Below, in pieces: positions 26,354-36,064 of a DNA stretch of 64,000 nucleotides (within the stretch, counting starts at the first letter, position 1; each line of letters starts with the position of its first letter). This DNA comes from a gamma proteobacterium symbiont of Ctena orbiculata (GTDB lineage Bacteria > Pseudomonadota > Gammaproteobacteria > Chromatiales > Chromatiaceae). The position numbers were made by a program, and so were the translations under genes. Location: assembly GCA_003058495.1 (NCBI GenBank), contig QBVC01000011.1, positions 1-64,000 on the forward strand, read 5' to 3'. The notes below the pieces were generated by a model. The model was given only the letters and a program-made list of their open reading frames with translations. It was not told the origin of the DNA and did no database searches.

Positions 26354-27868
26354 TTAAACACCCGCCTCTCCACCGGGCTTTTTCTTGGGAAATTTACATA
26401 TTTTGCAATACTTCAGATCCGGGTTCGGGGCGCCGCCAAAGAGACCGCGGTGGTTTTCACAACGGTCATGATAGTAGTTGTCGAGTTGCTTCAACAGGCA
26501 TTGACTGCTGCACAGGCTGAGTGGGAATGTCGATCGATGCGCCTTGATCGCAGCATCACGCACATCTTCGTACTCAATCGTGCCATTGCTGAGCTTTTTT
26601 ACTACATGCTTTTCTTTTTTCCTATGGATCGATCCATGTGAACCGTGAGTCTGAGTCGTTCCCTCGACACAGACTGTGGGTGCGCTGCCTTCAGTATATT
26701 TATGGCAGATGGTTTTTTTCCGCATGTAGCCGTCAGGTATCATATGATGTCCGGTTTGACCGGGGCAGCAGCCTTTTTTATTGTTCATGTTTGTTCGTGG
26801 GCTTTTTTTGTTGTCATTGAATGGTACTAACATACATTTCCTGGCACGAATGCAGGCGTCCATCAAGGCAATATACTGTTGCATTTCAGCCATCAATTCA
26901 CTCGCCTTCTCCTGGTCGCCATTCTTGATTGCCGCTTGAACCTCCTTCAACTTGTTTGGGAGATCCTGGATACTTTGTTTGATTCTTTTGGCTTCCGCTG
27001 TGATTTCGTCGAGATAGTTCTTGATCTGATAGACTTCCACGGCTGCATCGATGACGTCGTATGCCGCCCACGCCCAACCCAGTGGACCGAGCACTGCCTG
27101 CAAGGGTTTCTTTGCGGCCATCTTCAGGCCTTTGGTCAGCACCTTGTCCTGTATCGTATCCATTACTTTCTGTTTGACACCATCGATCAGATCGAGGGAC
27201 TTGATTTTATCCTCGATTTTAGGGATCAAATCTTCTAGATCTTTCATGCTGATTTTTTTCGGCAGTTTCATCAAGCCGTCGCAGTGGCCATGCTTCCAGC
27301 TGGATGGCTTGTTTTGATCCTTATTCTTGTTGGTGGATGATCTTGATCCATGTTTTTTCTTCGACTTTTTTTTGTCGTTATCATCGTTTTCAGCACAGTA
27401 TTTTTTCACTCTTTTTATTTCATCACTACAATCGCTGTCGTAACCACTGTCCAGGTATCTCCACTCAATTGTATTGCCGGGATAGGATCCGTGGTTATGC
27501 GTCATGCCGTCGGTATGACGGCAGACATTCAAACCTTCCACCTTGACATTCATCGACCAACTGGTGAAGTAGGCCTTGCCTTTCTTGACGCCTGTTTTCA
27601 GACCTTTCGGGCCCGCCGCCGGTTCATTGCCGGTACTGGTCTTTATGAATGAATGATCCTTTTTAGCGACCGGTAATCCACTGATGAAAACAGTGGTGGA
27701 GCCGTTGGCCAGATCCTTTGCGAAAGCCGTGTTGGCATAGGGAACCAGGACCCAGCCACCGCTGGGTGGCGGTGGGGTAAAACAGGGGTCTGGAAAAGCG
27801 GCTTTTGACATGCCGTCTGCTGCCTTGCAGGCGATTTCCAGTCCATTTGCAAAGACATTATTGGCCAT
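26354..27868 (-). CDS. PAAR-like (DUF4150) T6SS effector with C-terminal Tox-GHH2 nuclease domain
   Basis: A 504-residue effector. N-terminus (about 1-130) is the DUF4150 PAAR-like tip domain, with CKAADGMSKAAFPDPCFTPP and GSTTVFISGLPVAKKDHS. A Lys-rich linker (about 145-200) and a helical/coiled-coil stretch with a hydrophobic patch (about 205-330) follow. The C-terminal domain has the GHH signature at residue 373 (TGHHMIPDGYM) and VCVEGTTQTHGSHGSIH, the pattern of the HNH/Endo VII superfamily toxin Tox-GHH2, so it is predicted to cut DNA in rival cells. It overlaps the preceding gene by 1 bp (TAATG). The immunity gene should be close behind. Confidence 0.88.
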   Translation of the reverse strand: MANNVFANGLEIACKAADGMSKAAFPDPCFTPPPPSGGWVLVPYANTAFAKDLANGSTTVFISGLPVAKKDHSFIKTSTGNEPAAGPKGLKTGVKKGKAYFTSWSMNVKVEGLNVCRHTDGMTHNHGSYPGNTIEWRYLDSGYDSDCSDEIKRVKKYCAENDDNDKKKSKKKHGSRSSTNKNKDQNKPSSWKHGHCDGLMKLPKKISMKDLEDLIPKIEDKIKSLDLIDGVKQKVMDTIQDKVLTKGLKMAAKKPLQAVLGPLGWAWAAYDVIDAAVEVYQIKNYLDEITAEAKRIKQSIQDLPNKLKEVQAAIKNGDQEKASELMAEMQQYIALMDACIRARKCMLVPFNDNKKSPRTNMNNKKGCCPGQTGHHMIPDGYMRKKTICHKYTEGSAPTVCVEGTTQTHGSHGSIHRKKEKHVVKKLSNGTIEYEDVRDAAIKAHRSTFPLSLCSSQCLLKQLDNYYHDRCENHRGLFGGAPNPDLKYCKICKFPKKKPGGEAGV

Positions 27869-28929
27869 TACTGATCCACGCCCTTTCTGTGTTGCATGAT
27901 AAAGGCACCGCGACGCTTATCGTCGTTGCTGATGTGGCATAGTACGGTAGGCCCTGGCGCGTAGCCTTCGAGAAATGCGTAGTAGGCCATGATGACTATT
28001 GCACCTCCTATCGATGCCCCGACTTCACCGATATACGCTGCCGGATGCCACACTGGATGGGCATCGATCTTCGTTTTCAGTGTGCGGGATTGGGCATATG
28101 CCGCCTCGCTGAAGAAATAGGTTTCACCGGACATGCTTGCAACTCGGAAGTCTGTCTCATGAACCCCGATATCCGCATTGACCGCTGCCTGGTTTATTGC
28201 CTGACTCAATCCGGTTCCCTTCATCACCGCTTCTTCATCACCAATCGTGGCGACTTCTTCCGCCTCACCGACGCCAATAATATTGACGCCGGAGAAATCT
28301 CTCCCCGGGGTACGCAAGAGTACCGCCGTCGCGGCCTCTCCCGGTATAAAACCGTTAGGATTGTCTTTGCAGAGCAGGCGGTCGTTCTCCCCATAGAGAG
28401 TGCCGCTGTAATATCCCAATGCACTCTGGTTTAAATAGCTGTCCAGGGTTACGATCAGTACGAATTCATGATTTTCGCGATAAAGAAAGCGCTGAGCCAT
28501 GCTCAATGCTGATGTAAATCCACAGCGGTGTCTCCACAAAGCGCAAGATGCAGGATTCAGGTTGAACAGCTCCAATCCCTGGAGTACAGCGTCGACAATT
28601 TCCTGAAAGGCTGTTTCATTATTGAAATAGCTCGCCGGTATCCTGTCAGGTAGACAGAATATGGCTGTCAATCCCTCATATTGCGAAGAGGATAACGGCT
28701 GTATGGCCTCTTCGATTGCCAGACTTGCCATCTTTTCCAGCTTGCTGGTTCCGTTCAACCGGCCGCCAAGTATTTCTTCGCCGACAGGTGCGCCGATCAA
28801 TGGTTCCAGACATCCTGGATGGACAAAAGCGGTACGGGTAAAGCCATCGTAGGCGCACCTCATGGCTGACGCGTTGAACGCAGCACCGCTCGCCAGGGAA
28901 GAGACCATGCCCAATCCGTATATGCTCAT
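27868..28929 (-). CDS. Thiolase-fold (beta-ketoacyl synthase-like) protein lacking catalytic residues
   Basis: A 353-residue protein with the KAS fold pattern: GFIPGEAATAVLL matches the GEGA block, and the order of segments follows KAS II. The catalytic triad is not conserved. Where KAS has TACATSA this has HRCGFTSA (Cys shifted by one); where KAS has AHGTGT this has MSGETY (His lost); and where KAS has TGHxxGA this has IGEVGAS (His to Glu). It is probably a binding protein, not a synthase. Proteins like it occur in VgrG/DUF2169/DUF4150 clusters. Start at 28929 with GAGAGG upstream, not 28989. Confidence 0.8.
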   Translation of the reverse strand: MSIYGLGMVSSLASGAAFNASAMRCAYDGFTRTAFVHPGCLEPLIGAPVGEEILGGRLNGTSKLEKMASLAIEEAIQPLSSSQYEGLTAIFCLPDRIPASYFNNETAFQEIVDAVLQGLELFNLNPASCALWRHRCGFTSALSMAQRFLYRENHEFVLIVTLDSYLNQSALGYYSGTLYGENDRLLCKDNPNGFIPGEAATAVLLRTPGRDFSGVNIIGVGEAEEVATIGDEEAVMKGTGLSQAINQAAVNADIGVHETDFRVASMSGETYFFSEAAYAQSRTLKTKIDAHPVWHPAAYIGEVGASIGGAIVIMAYYAFLEGYAPGPTVLCHISNDDKRRGAFIMQHRKGVDQ

Positions 28930-28945
28930 GGGACTGCCTCTCATA

Positions 28946-30100
28946 TCAGGTCCTGGGGCTTTCGAGGATCTGTGACTGTCCGGTGACACGACGATCCAGG
29001 CGCTTCTTGATAAGCTGTAAATTCCTCATCGATACATAGGGCTTATCGACTGCCCTTGCATGTTCCCACCCAGGGGTCGGTTTACCGACGATTAGGGTGC
29101 CCATCTCATGGATCGACTGGCGGATGGTGATGTGAGCCCGCCAGACCATGGTAAAGCGGTTTTCATCCGGCTCGATGGTGAGTGTGTCGATTCTTGGATC
29201 GAGGTTGTGACGGTCGCCGTTTTTCAGGATCGCCTGCATCGGCAACTCCACCTTGGGCAGAGTGAATGTGAGTTGGCCTTGGGGTAACAGGCCAAACAGG
29301 CTGACTCGTTCACCACCGCGTAGATGTTCACACTGTTGGTCTTCAGGCGCACACTGATAATAACTCTCGTCGAAGTCCTCCGGTAGGAATGGTGCGACAT
29401 TGTCGCTCCAGTTCTGATCGTATGTGCCGCCCAGGGTGGAGCGTGGATACCAGTTGCGGGCCACTGGCCCGAGCGATTGAGGGATCGGTTTGGTGCTCTG
29501 GTAGCCGACGATGGGTTTTTCAACCGCTTCGGTTAACGGCAGGGGCCTGTCTACCAATTCATCGGCACCGCGATTGGGGTAGAAACCGATGCCGACAGGA
29601 TTGCGCATGAAGCTGGTATAGGTGTGTTTCTCATCTGCGGCCTTTGGATTGTCGATTTCACTGCCGCCGTAGGCGGTGTCGTAGCTGATCGGTTGCCGGG
29701 TAAAAGGGAGAGGCTTGCCAGGTTTGACGCCAACAACGGATTTGCGGTAGTGACGCGGTCCGATTACTTTGAGGAATTTTTCCAGGCTGCCGACCCGAAA
29801 GCCGACAATCATCTCAGTAACCGGTTGCTCATTGTGGGCGCTGGCGTGGAGAATGATGTCGCAGTTCGGTTTGTATGGGGGGAAATCGTTCTCGAACAGA
29901 GGGGCGCTTTGTCCCGCTTCACCGCTGTAGGCATCACTATTGTAAAGATCGCATTGATTGGACGAGAATCGCGGCGGTTCATCGCTGCGTAGCGGCAGAT
30001 CATAAGTCGCTTTTGCTGCAATGATAAGACAACTTCGACCGCTCTTCTTCAGGCCGAAGGCGTAATCAGCAGTAAAGGGGGTCGCGTTGTAAAGATTCAT
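28946..30100 (-). CDS. DUF2169 family T6SS effector adaptor
   Basis: A 384-residue soluble protein. The start MNLYNATPFTADYAFGLKKS and blocks AYGGSEIDNP, NPVGIGFYPN and LGPVARNWYPR are hallmarks of DUF2169 proteins, cytoplasmic adaptors or chaperones that load PAAR-like effectors on VgrG. It lies in the expected place between the VgrG partner protein and the DUF4150 effector. The gap from the preceding gene is 9 bp; the gap to the next gene is 16 bp. Confidence 0.9.
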   Translation of the reverse strand: MNLYNATPFTADYAFGLKKSGRSCLIIAAKATYDLPLRSDEPPRFSSNQCDLYNSDAYSGEAGQSAPLFENDFPPYKPNCDIILHASAHNEQPVTEMIVGFRVGSLEKFLKVIGPRHYRKSVVGVKPGKPLPFTRQPISYDTAYGGSEIDNPKAADEKHTYTSFMRNPVGIGFYPNRGADELVDRPLPLTEAVEKPIVGYQSTKPIPQSLGPVARNWYPRSTLGGTYDQNWSDNVAPFLPEDFDESYYQCAPEDQQCEHLRGGERVSLFGLLPQGQLTFTLPKVELPMQAILKNGDRHNLDPRIDTLTIEPDENRFTMVWRAHITIRQSIHEMGTLIVGKPTPGWEHARAVDKPYVSMRNLQLIKKRLDRRVTGQSQILESPRT

Positions 30101-30109
30101 TACGCTGAA

Positions 30110-30604
30110 TCAATTGATCTTGACCGAGCTGCCTTTCAGGCGGTTCGCTCCATAGGCGACACTTTCCACATAGTCACCCCGGATTCGCACGCTCCCGTCT
30201 ATCGTCAATTCGATGTAGGCGTCGCCGCATTGCAGGCGTATTTGATCATCCGAGCGAATGATTGCCGTAGTTTCGTTATTGGCATCAGTCAGCGGTGGTT
30301 GGATCAGGCCTGAGATGACCGGGGTATCGGCGTCGCCGCAAAGCTGAATCAGGCACTCGAGTCCCACCTGCGCCTGAGTCAGTTTAAGCGTACTGCGTGC
30401 GCTTTTCCTGTACTCACGCCCCTTGTGAGTGAAAACAACGATCGGGTATCCTTCCGTGTCGAATCCATCAAGACAGCCCACAAAGGAAGTGGAAGAGGGC
30501 GCTCGGCGATCCGGCGAAGGCCTTTTCATTTCCTTCCTCAGCAGGTTCTGCATCGATGGTGACATAGGATCTTTGTCTATTACCAGTGTGTTGCGACTAC
30601 TCAT
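30110..30604 (-). CDS. DUF6484 domain protein (VgrG-associated)
   Basis: A 164-residue soluble protein with the block FVGCLDGFDTEGYPIVVF and VISGLIQPPLTDA, as in DUF6484 proteins encoded behind vgrG. C-terminal part (IRLQCGDAYIELTIDGSVRI, about 115-150) resembles VgrG/gp5 beta-strand repeats and may dock on the spike. The assignment to DUF6484 rests on recognising this pattern, not on a search. Function is not established; a link between spike and adaptor is likely. Confidence 0.75.
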   Translation of the reverse strand: MSSRNTLVIDKDPMSPSMQNLLRKEMKRPSPDRRAPSSTSFVGCLDGFDTEGYPIVVFTHKGREYRKSARSTLKLTQAQVGLECLIQLCGDADTPVISGLIQPPLTDANNETTAIIRSDDQIRLQCGDAYIELTIDGSVRIRGDYVESVAYGANRLKGSSVKIN

Positions 30605-30612
30605 CAGCGTGC

Positions 30613-32916
30613 TCAGTTTTCCAGAATATTCTTGCCCTTCATGACGATATCCTTTTGTGCCTTGACGTTGATTTCACCCTCGGCCACTACAGAGATATCG
30701 ACACCCTTCAGCATAATTGTGCCGTCACTTTTCATAATGAGTACCGATTTACCGGTTCTCAGCTCGATCTCTTCACCAGCGGTCAGGGTGTACTTCTTAC
30801 CCACCTTGGTGAGTTTATCTATACCGATCTCCGACGCCTGAACCAGGGCGACGGTGGTATTCATTGCAGCGCCGACAGTGACCTGGTAGCCCAGACCAAC
30901 GGAGAGGGCCTTGGCCAGTCCAATGGTTTCGGCTTTCGCCATGGCAATGGTTTCGGATTTGTTGCCACCGATGTTCACAGAGCGGTTACTGCCGATGCTT
31001 ACTTCTTCGCTGATCCCGACTTTTTCGCTCCGATTCAGCCCGATGGAAATGGTCTCGTTCTTACCCACATTCTCGCTGCGGTTGTCGCCGATGGATATGG
31101 CTTCGTTGTGATCGACCCGCTCAGTGCGATTGTTGTGTATGGTAATGGTTTCGTCGTTGTCTACGGTTTCCGTACGATCGTGTTTGATGTGGCTGGTTTC
31201 GTCATGGTCGATGGTCTTTCGGCGATCATTCCCAATCCACTTGTCCTCGTCATGCTCCACCTCCGTCAGCTGATCCTTCTCCGCATGCAGCCAGAGCTGC
31301 TCCTCGCCCTTTTTATCCTCGAAGCGGATGGCATTGGCGTTGGCGGCGGTACCCCCCTTGGTCGAGCGGCTGAGGATGCCTGATTGGGTCTGGTTTGAAG
31401 GTAGACCCCAGGGTGGCATCTGTTCAGCGTTGTAGACCCTGCCGGTGATGATCGGACGGTCGAGGTCGCCATCGAGGAACTCGACGATGACCTCCTGGCC
31501 GATGCGCGGGATCTGTATACCCCCCCAGTTCTTGCCGGCCCAGGCCTGCGCCACCCGCACCCAGCAGGAGCTGTTCTCGTCGGACTTGCCGTAGCGGTCC
31601 CAGTGAAACTGCACCTTTACCCGGCCAAATTTATCGGTATAGATCTCTTCCCCTGCGGGGCCGACCACAACGGCGGATTGTGGACCCTCCACGCGTGGTT
31701 TGGCGGTGGTGCGTCTGTTGCGGAAGACCTCGTTGCTGGGAATACAGGTGAATTCGCATTGGTAACCCTCGCTCTCGTTCGCCTGGGCGCTGGCCCTGTA
31801 TTGGTCGGCCTGCAGCAGGTAGCTCGCTTCGGTTATCAGGTACTCTCTATTCTGATCGGCGCGGGGATGGTCCTTGAGGGTAAAGAGTGCACCCGAAGTG
31901 AGATGCCGGATATCGCACTGGCCCCTTATCCGCTCATGTCTAGCCTGTGCCTCCTCTATCCGGCTGCGGGCGAAGTTCTCACCCTCGGCGACCTTTTCGT
32001 AGCAACCGGGATAGTCAAATACTTCATAGTTCGCATGGGAGTGGTCGCGCGCCATGGGTGTGGAAGCGATAAGATCGGCCCGCGGATTCTTGAAGTCGTA
32101 GTCGGTATGGACGTAGCAGCCCGAGTTGACCGCCTTGCTTATCTTCCAGCTGTGAACCACTTCCTTGCCCCGTTCACCGCCGACGCCAGGAATGGGTTGA
32201 AATGGAAGCAGGGGATTGCCATTCAGCGGGGAGTGGGATGCGTAGTTGTCGCACAGCACCAGGGTGTGCTTACCCGCAGTGTGGCTGAAGCAGTAGTAGA
32301 TGCCCTCCTCCTCCATGAGGCGGCTGATGAAGTCGAAGTCCGTTTCGTTGAATTGAACGGTGTAATCCCGGATTCGGTAGTCCTGGGTCAGCTGCAGTTC
32401 GTAGTCGCTGAAGCCATTTTCGCCGAAGATCTCCTGGAGTATCGCCGGGACTGCCAACTTCTGGTAGATACGGCAATCCTTGGTCAGACTCAGGAACCAG
32501 GGCCAGGGACGCAACAAGGCCTGGTAGTGGAAGAGGTCACCCACAATGCCGATCTGGGTAAACTGGCTGACGTGGGCGTTGAAAAAGCGCTGGCCGCCAT
32601 CGCTCAAATCGAGTTCCACATCGACACGTTGACCCAGCAGGGCGTCCAAGGGGATTGCATCGTCATCGCTCAACAACTCGGCCCGGTACTCGAAAAGACG
32701 CCCCAGCCTCTCCTGCGCGCTGAACTGATAGAGCAACAGCTTCTCCTTGCCCAGGGGGGAATTGAAGCGAAAGGATCGATTGGCTTGTTTGAATGAGATG
32801 ACAAAATCCTGCAAAAGCAGGTTTTGTTTCCAGCGGCCTCTGAGGAAGATGTCGTCGGCGTGGGGTGGTAAGCCAGCCGAGCCGAATTGCGTGTTTCCGT
32901 CATCCAATCTGATCAT
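30613..32916 (-). CDS. vgrG: Type VI secretion system spike protein VgrG
   Basis: A 767-residue VgrG (TssI). The gp27-like part (about 45-420) includes RSFRFNSPLGKEKLLLYQFS and IYYCFSHTAGKHTLVL; the gp5/OB part has CWVRVAQAWAGKNWG and EVIVEFLDGDLDRPIITG; a C-terminal beta-prism of repeats (NRTERVDHNEAISIG, NRSENVGKNETISIG, NRSEKVG) forms the needle. No extra effector domain follows. The first 45 residues are longer than usual, but ATG at 32916 has AAGGAG upstream and is the best start. It heads a seven-gene operon to 24035. No tss structural genes are nearby. Confidence 0.95.
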   Translation of the reverse strand: MIRLDDGNTQFGSAGLPPHADDIFLRGRWKQNLLLQDFVISFKQANRSFRFNSPLGKEKLLLYQFSAQERLGRLFEYRAELLSDDDAIPLDALLGQRVDVELDLSDGGQRFFNAHVSQFTQIGIVGDLFHYQALLRPWPWFLSLTKDCRIYQKLAVPAILQEIFGENGFSDYELQLTQDYRIRDYTVQFNETDFDFISRLMEEEGIYYCFSHTAGKHTLVLCDNYASHSPLNGNPLLPFQPIPGVGGERGKEVVHSWKISKAVNSGCYVHTDYDFKNPRADLIASTPMARDHSHANYEVFDYPGCYEKVAEGENFARSRIEEAQARHERIRGQCDIRHLTSGALFTLKDHPRADQNREYLITEASYLLQADQYRASAQANESEGYQCEFTCIPSNEVFRNRRTTAKPRVEGPQSAVVVGPAGEEIYTDKFGRVKVQFHWDRYGKSDENSSCWVRVAQAWAGKNWGGIQIPRIGQEVIVEFLDGDLDRPIITGRVYNAEQMPPWGLPSNQTQSGILSRSTKGGTAANANAIRFEDKKGEEQLWLHAEKDQLTEVEHDEDKWIGNDRRKTIDHDETSHIKHDRTETVDNDETITIHNNRTERVDHNEAISIGDNRSENVGKNETISIGLNRSEKVGISEEVSIGSNRSVNIGGNKSETIAMAKAETIGLAKALSVGLGYQVTVGAAMNTTVALVQASEIGIDKLTKVGKKYTLTAGEEIELRTGKSVLIMKSDGTIMLKGVDISVVAEGEINVKAQKDIVMKGKNILEN

Positions 32917-33263
32917 TTCGCCACTCCTTGCGAAGAAATCACAGTCGGCCCTAAAGCATCACGCAATTTAGGGTAATTTTCAAGCAGGAAAAGGTTTCGA
33001 TAGCTCCCTGAAACCAGAGCTATCCCACATCTTCCAGCATCGATTCAGGTTTTGTGTTTGAACATAGCGAAGCCAAGCCTGTCGTAGTAGTCTATCTTGT
33101 ACTTAAATCTTGGGCACACCTGATGTGTTCCGCAATCAAGAAACGAGGCAGGTTACCGTCCACAGGCAAGCGTTATCCGGAAGCGGTTGAGGTGCATTGA
33201 ATCCGCCAATATCGGTTTACTGGATTCTCTTGCTCTATGGATGGAGGCGTTCGGAGGCTCTGC
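32917..33263. other. Divergent region between vgrG and iorA
   Basis: No credible open frame. It must hold promoters for the T6SS operon (left) and the hydroxylase operon (right). The clearest structure is a perfect 8-bp stem, GATAGCTC (32999-33006) and GAGCTATC (33017-33024); I cannot say whether it is an operator or a terminator. Confidence 0.45.
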
Positions 33264-33743
33264 ATGATCAAACTCAATGTAAACGGTTCAGTTCAACCCC
33301 TCGATATCGATCCGGGCATGCCCCTGTTGTGGGCGCTGCGGGACCACGTCGGGCTCACCGGCACAAAATTCGGCTGCGGTATTGCCCAGTGCGGCAGCTG
33401 CACGGTTCACCTCGACGGCGAGCCTGTCCGTGCCTGCATCACACCTGTGTCGGAGGCGATAGGCAAACAGGTAACCACCATCGAGGGACTGGACTCCCCC
33501 GCCGGCAAGGCGGTACAGGCGGCATGGCGTGAACTGGAGGTGGTGCAGTGCGGCTACTGCCAGTCGGGCCAGATCATGTCGGCAACCGCCCTGCTCGAAC
33601 GCAAGCCACGTCCCACCGACGCGGATATCGATGACGCCATGCAGGGCAATCTCTGCCGCTGTGCCACCTATGTGCGGATTCGCGCTGCCATCAAGGCCGC
33701 CGCGAACAAGTCCGCCCGGGCCACAGGGAGGAAGATGGGATGA
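33264..33743 (+). CDS. iorA: Isoquinoline/aldehyde oxidoreductase alpha subunit, [2Fe-2S] (IorA-like)
   Basis: A 159-residue iron-sulfur subunit of a molybdenum hydroxylase. Two [2Fe-2S] clusters are visible: plant-type ([18 protein letters not shown]) and the CO-dehydrogenase type ([12 protein letters not shown] and [11 protein letters not shown]). It passes electrons from the molybdenum subunit. ATG at 33264 follows GGAGG at the right spacing; the upstream frame at 33237 is not needed. It overlaps the next gene by 4 bp (ATGA). As no FAD subunit is encoded, the acceptor is likely a cytochrome or the membrane chain. Confidence 0.92.
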   Translation: MIKLNVNGSVQPLDIDPGMPLLWALRDHVGLTGTKFGCGIAQCGSCTVHLDGEPVRACITPVSEAIGKQVTTIEGLDSPAGKAVQAAWRELEVVQCGYCQSGQIMSATALLERKPRPTDADIDDAMQGNLCRCATYVRIRAAIKAAANKSARATGRKMG

Positions 33744-35929
33744 AGAGTGAGTGGATTGCCAATCTGAGTCGCCGCCGCTTCCTCGCGGCGGGTGTCGCCA
33801 CCGCGGCCGGACTGACCCTGGGCATCATGCCGGTCACCCGGGCGGAGATGCGCAAGTCCGGTCCCGGTTTTGCCGGCGCGGCGCCGGCGCTGGACGAGGT
33901 CTTTCAGCCCAACGCCTTCCTGCGTATCGACAGCGACAACCAGGTCACCGTGATCTCCAAGCATCTGGAGATGGGGCAGGGGACCTACACCGGCCTGGCG
34001 ACCCTGGTGGCGGAGGAGCTGGATGCCGCCTGGGAGCAGGTGAAGGTGGTGGGTGCGCCGGCAAACGCCAAGCGCTACCGCAATCTCTTCTGGGGCGAGG
34101 CCCAGGGGACCGGCGGCAGCACCGCCATCGCCAACTCCTGGCTGCAGATGCGCAAGGCCGGCGCCGCGGCGCGGAGTATGCTGGTGGAGGCCGCCGCCAA
34201 GCAGTGGCAGGTTAAGGCGGATGAGGTCGAGGTCGAGGCCGGTGTCCTGAGCCATGCCGCCAGCGGACGCAGCGCCAGCTTCGGCGACCTGGCGGAAGCC
34301 GCCGCGCAACAGCCCGTGCCCCAGGAGGTGTTGCTGAAGGATGCGGATGAGTTCCGTCTCATCGGCAAGCGCCTGCCGCGCAAGGACAGCGCGGAGAAGA
34401 CGGACGGCAGCGCGCTCTTCACCATCGATGTGAAACAACTCGAAATGTACACCGCCCTGGTGGCCCATCCGCCGCGTTTCGGCGCCAAGGTGCGCAGCTT
34501 TGACGACAAGGCGGCGAGGGCGATCAAAGGGGTCAAGCAGGTGATCCAGATCCCATCCGGGATCGCGGTGGTGGCGGATGACTTCTGGAGCGCCAAGCAG
34601 GGCCGGGATGCCCTGCAGGTGGAGTGGGACGAGAGCGAGGCTTTCAGGCAGAGTTCCGGCGAGATCGTCGACAGCTACCGCGAACTGGCGAAGCAGCCCG
34701 GCACCGTTGCCCGCAACGAGGGCGACAGCGAGGCGGCGATGAGCCAGGCGGCCAAGGTCATCGAGGCCGAATACAGCGTGCCCTTCCTCGCCCATGCGCC
34801 GATGGAGCCGATGGATTGCGTGGTGCGCATCGACGCCTCGGGCTGCGAGATCTGGAACGGCGAGCAGATGAACACCGGGGACCAGATGGCGGTCGCCGGC
34901 CTGCTGGGGCTGCCGCCGGAACAGGTGCGGATCAACATGCTCTATGCCGGCGGCTCCTTCGGCCGTCGCGCCAATCCCAAGGCCGACTATGTCCTCGAGG
35001 CGGTGCACATCGCCAAGGTGATGCCGCCGGGTACCCCGGTCAAGCTGATCTGGACCCGGGAGGACGATATGCGCGGCGGCTACTACCGGCCGCTCTACCT
35101 GCACAGGCTCAAGGCGGGCCTGGATGGGGAGAACCGACCCCTGGCCTGGCAGCAGCGCATCGTCGGCCAGTCGATCCTGGCGGGCACCCCGTTCGAGGCG
35201 ATGATGGTCAAGGACGGTGTCGACCAGACCTCGGTGGAGGGCGCCGCGAACCTGCCCTACGCCCTGAAGCATATCCATATCGATCTCCATTCGCCCCAAC
35301 TGCCGGTGCCGGTGCTCTGGTGGCGTTCCGTGGGTTCCACCCATACCGCCTTCGCGGTGGAGTGCTTCCTGGACGAGCTGGCAGCGGAAGCGGGCAAGGA
35401 TCCCGTGGCCTTCCGGCGCGAGCTCCTGGCGGGTCATCCCCGTCACCTCGGGGTGCTCGACCTGGCGGTGGAGAAGGCGGGCTGGGACGAGCCCCCGGGC
35501 CGCAACCGGGGCCGCGGGGTGGCGGTGCACGAGTCCTTCAACTCCTATGTGGCGCAGGTGGCGGAGGTGACCGTAAGGCGCGGGGTCATCTATGTGGACC
35601 GGGTGGTGATCGCGGTGGATTGCGGCGTGCCGGTCAATCCCGATGTCATCGTGGCGCAGATGGAGGGCGGCATGGGCTATGGCCTCGCGGCCACCCTGGC
35701 CAGCGAACTGACTTTCAAGGAGGGGCGGGTGGTGCAGTCCAACTTCCACGACTACCTGACCCTGCGCATCGACCAGATGCCCGAGGTGGAGGTCTACATC
35801 GTCCCCTCCACCGAACCGCCCACCGGCGTCGGCGAGCCGGCCACCCCGGTGATCGCGCCGGCGGTTGCCAACGCGGTCTATGCGGCGACGGGGCAGCGTC
35901 TGCGCCAGCTGCCGCTTCGGCCCGCTTGA
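33740..35929 (+). CDS. iorB: Molybdopterin-binding subunit of xanthine dehydrogenase/IorB family
   Basis: A 729-residue catalytic subunit binding molybdopterin cytosine dinucleotide. The N-terminus has a Tat signal ([19 protein letters not shown]), so the IorAB-type enzyme is exported folded with cofactor. Conserved segments: [56 protein letters not shown], and the catalytic Glu in [14 protein letters not shown]. It oxidises an aldehyde or N-heterocycle; the substrate cannot be told. Translation is coupled to iorA by the ATGA overlap. Confidence 0.93.
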   Translation: MKSEWIANLSRRRFLAAGVATAAGLTLGIMPVTRAEMRKSGPGFAGAAPALDEVFQPNAFLRIDSDNQVTVISKHLEMGQGTYTGLATLVAEELDAAWEQVKVVGAPANAKRYRNLFWGEAQGTGGSTAIANSWLQMRKAGAAARSMLVEAAAKQWQVKADEVEVEAGVLSHAASGRSASFGDLAEAAAQQPVPQEVLLKDADEFRLIGKRLPRKDSAEKTDGSALFTIDVKQLEMYTALVAHPPRFGAKVRSFDDKAARAIKGVKQVIQIPSGIAVVADDFWSAKQGRDALQVEWDESEAFRQSSGEIVDSYRELAKQPGTVARNEGDSEAAMSQAAKVIEAEYSVPFLAHAPMEPMDCVVRIDASGCEIWNGEQMNTGDQMAVAGLLGLPPEQVRINMLYAGGSFGRRANPKADYVLEAVHIAKVMPPGTPVKLIWTREDDMRGGYYRPLYLHRLKAGLDGENRPLAWQQRIVGQSILAGTPFEAMMVKDGVDQTSVEGAANLPYALKHIHIDLHSPQLPVPVLWWRSVGSTHTAFAVECFLDELAAEAGKDPVAFRRELLAGHPRHLGVLDLAVEKAGWDEPPGRNRGRGVAVHESFNSYVAQVAEVTVRRGVIYVDRVVIAVDCGVPVNPDVIVAQMEGGMGYGLAATLASELTFKEGRVVQSNFHDYLTLRIDQMPEVEVYIVPSTEPPTGVGEPATPVIAPAVANAVYAATGQRLRQLPLRPA

Positions 35930-35963
35930 CGGGTTCGTGATGGCTACGCACAGGCCCTGCCGG

Positions 35964-36043
35964 TTTCCACGCTCATCCGTGGGAATCCATACCCTGTTAT
36001 CCGATTGCTATGCGGTCTGCATTTCCACGCTGGCGAGTGGGAA
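35964..36043. repeat. Two REP-like hairpins (TTTCCACG...CGTGGGAA type)
   Basis: 35964-35986: TTTCCACG-CTCATC-CGTGGGAA, stem of 8 with one G-U pair. 36022-36043: TTTCCACGC-TGGC-GAGTGGGAA, the same stem slightly degraded. They resemble the widespread TTCCCACGC-loop-GCGTGGGAA intergenic repeat of proteobacteria. They fill the 135-bp gap between iorB and xdhC. Confidence 0.75.
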
Positions 36044-36064
36044 CGACGAAGCGGGGTCTGAAAG

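Noticed and set aside
33668-35749. 693-residue open frame opposite iorB
   Set aside because: It is the antisense shadow of a GC-rich gene whose sense frame has all the family motifs; its own translation is His/Gly-rich low complexity.
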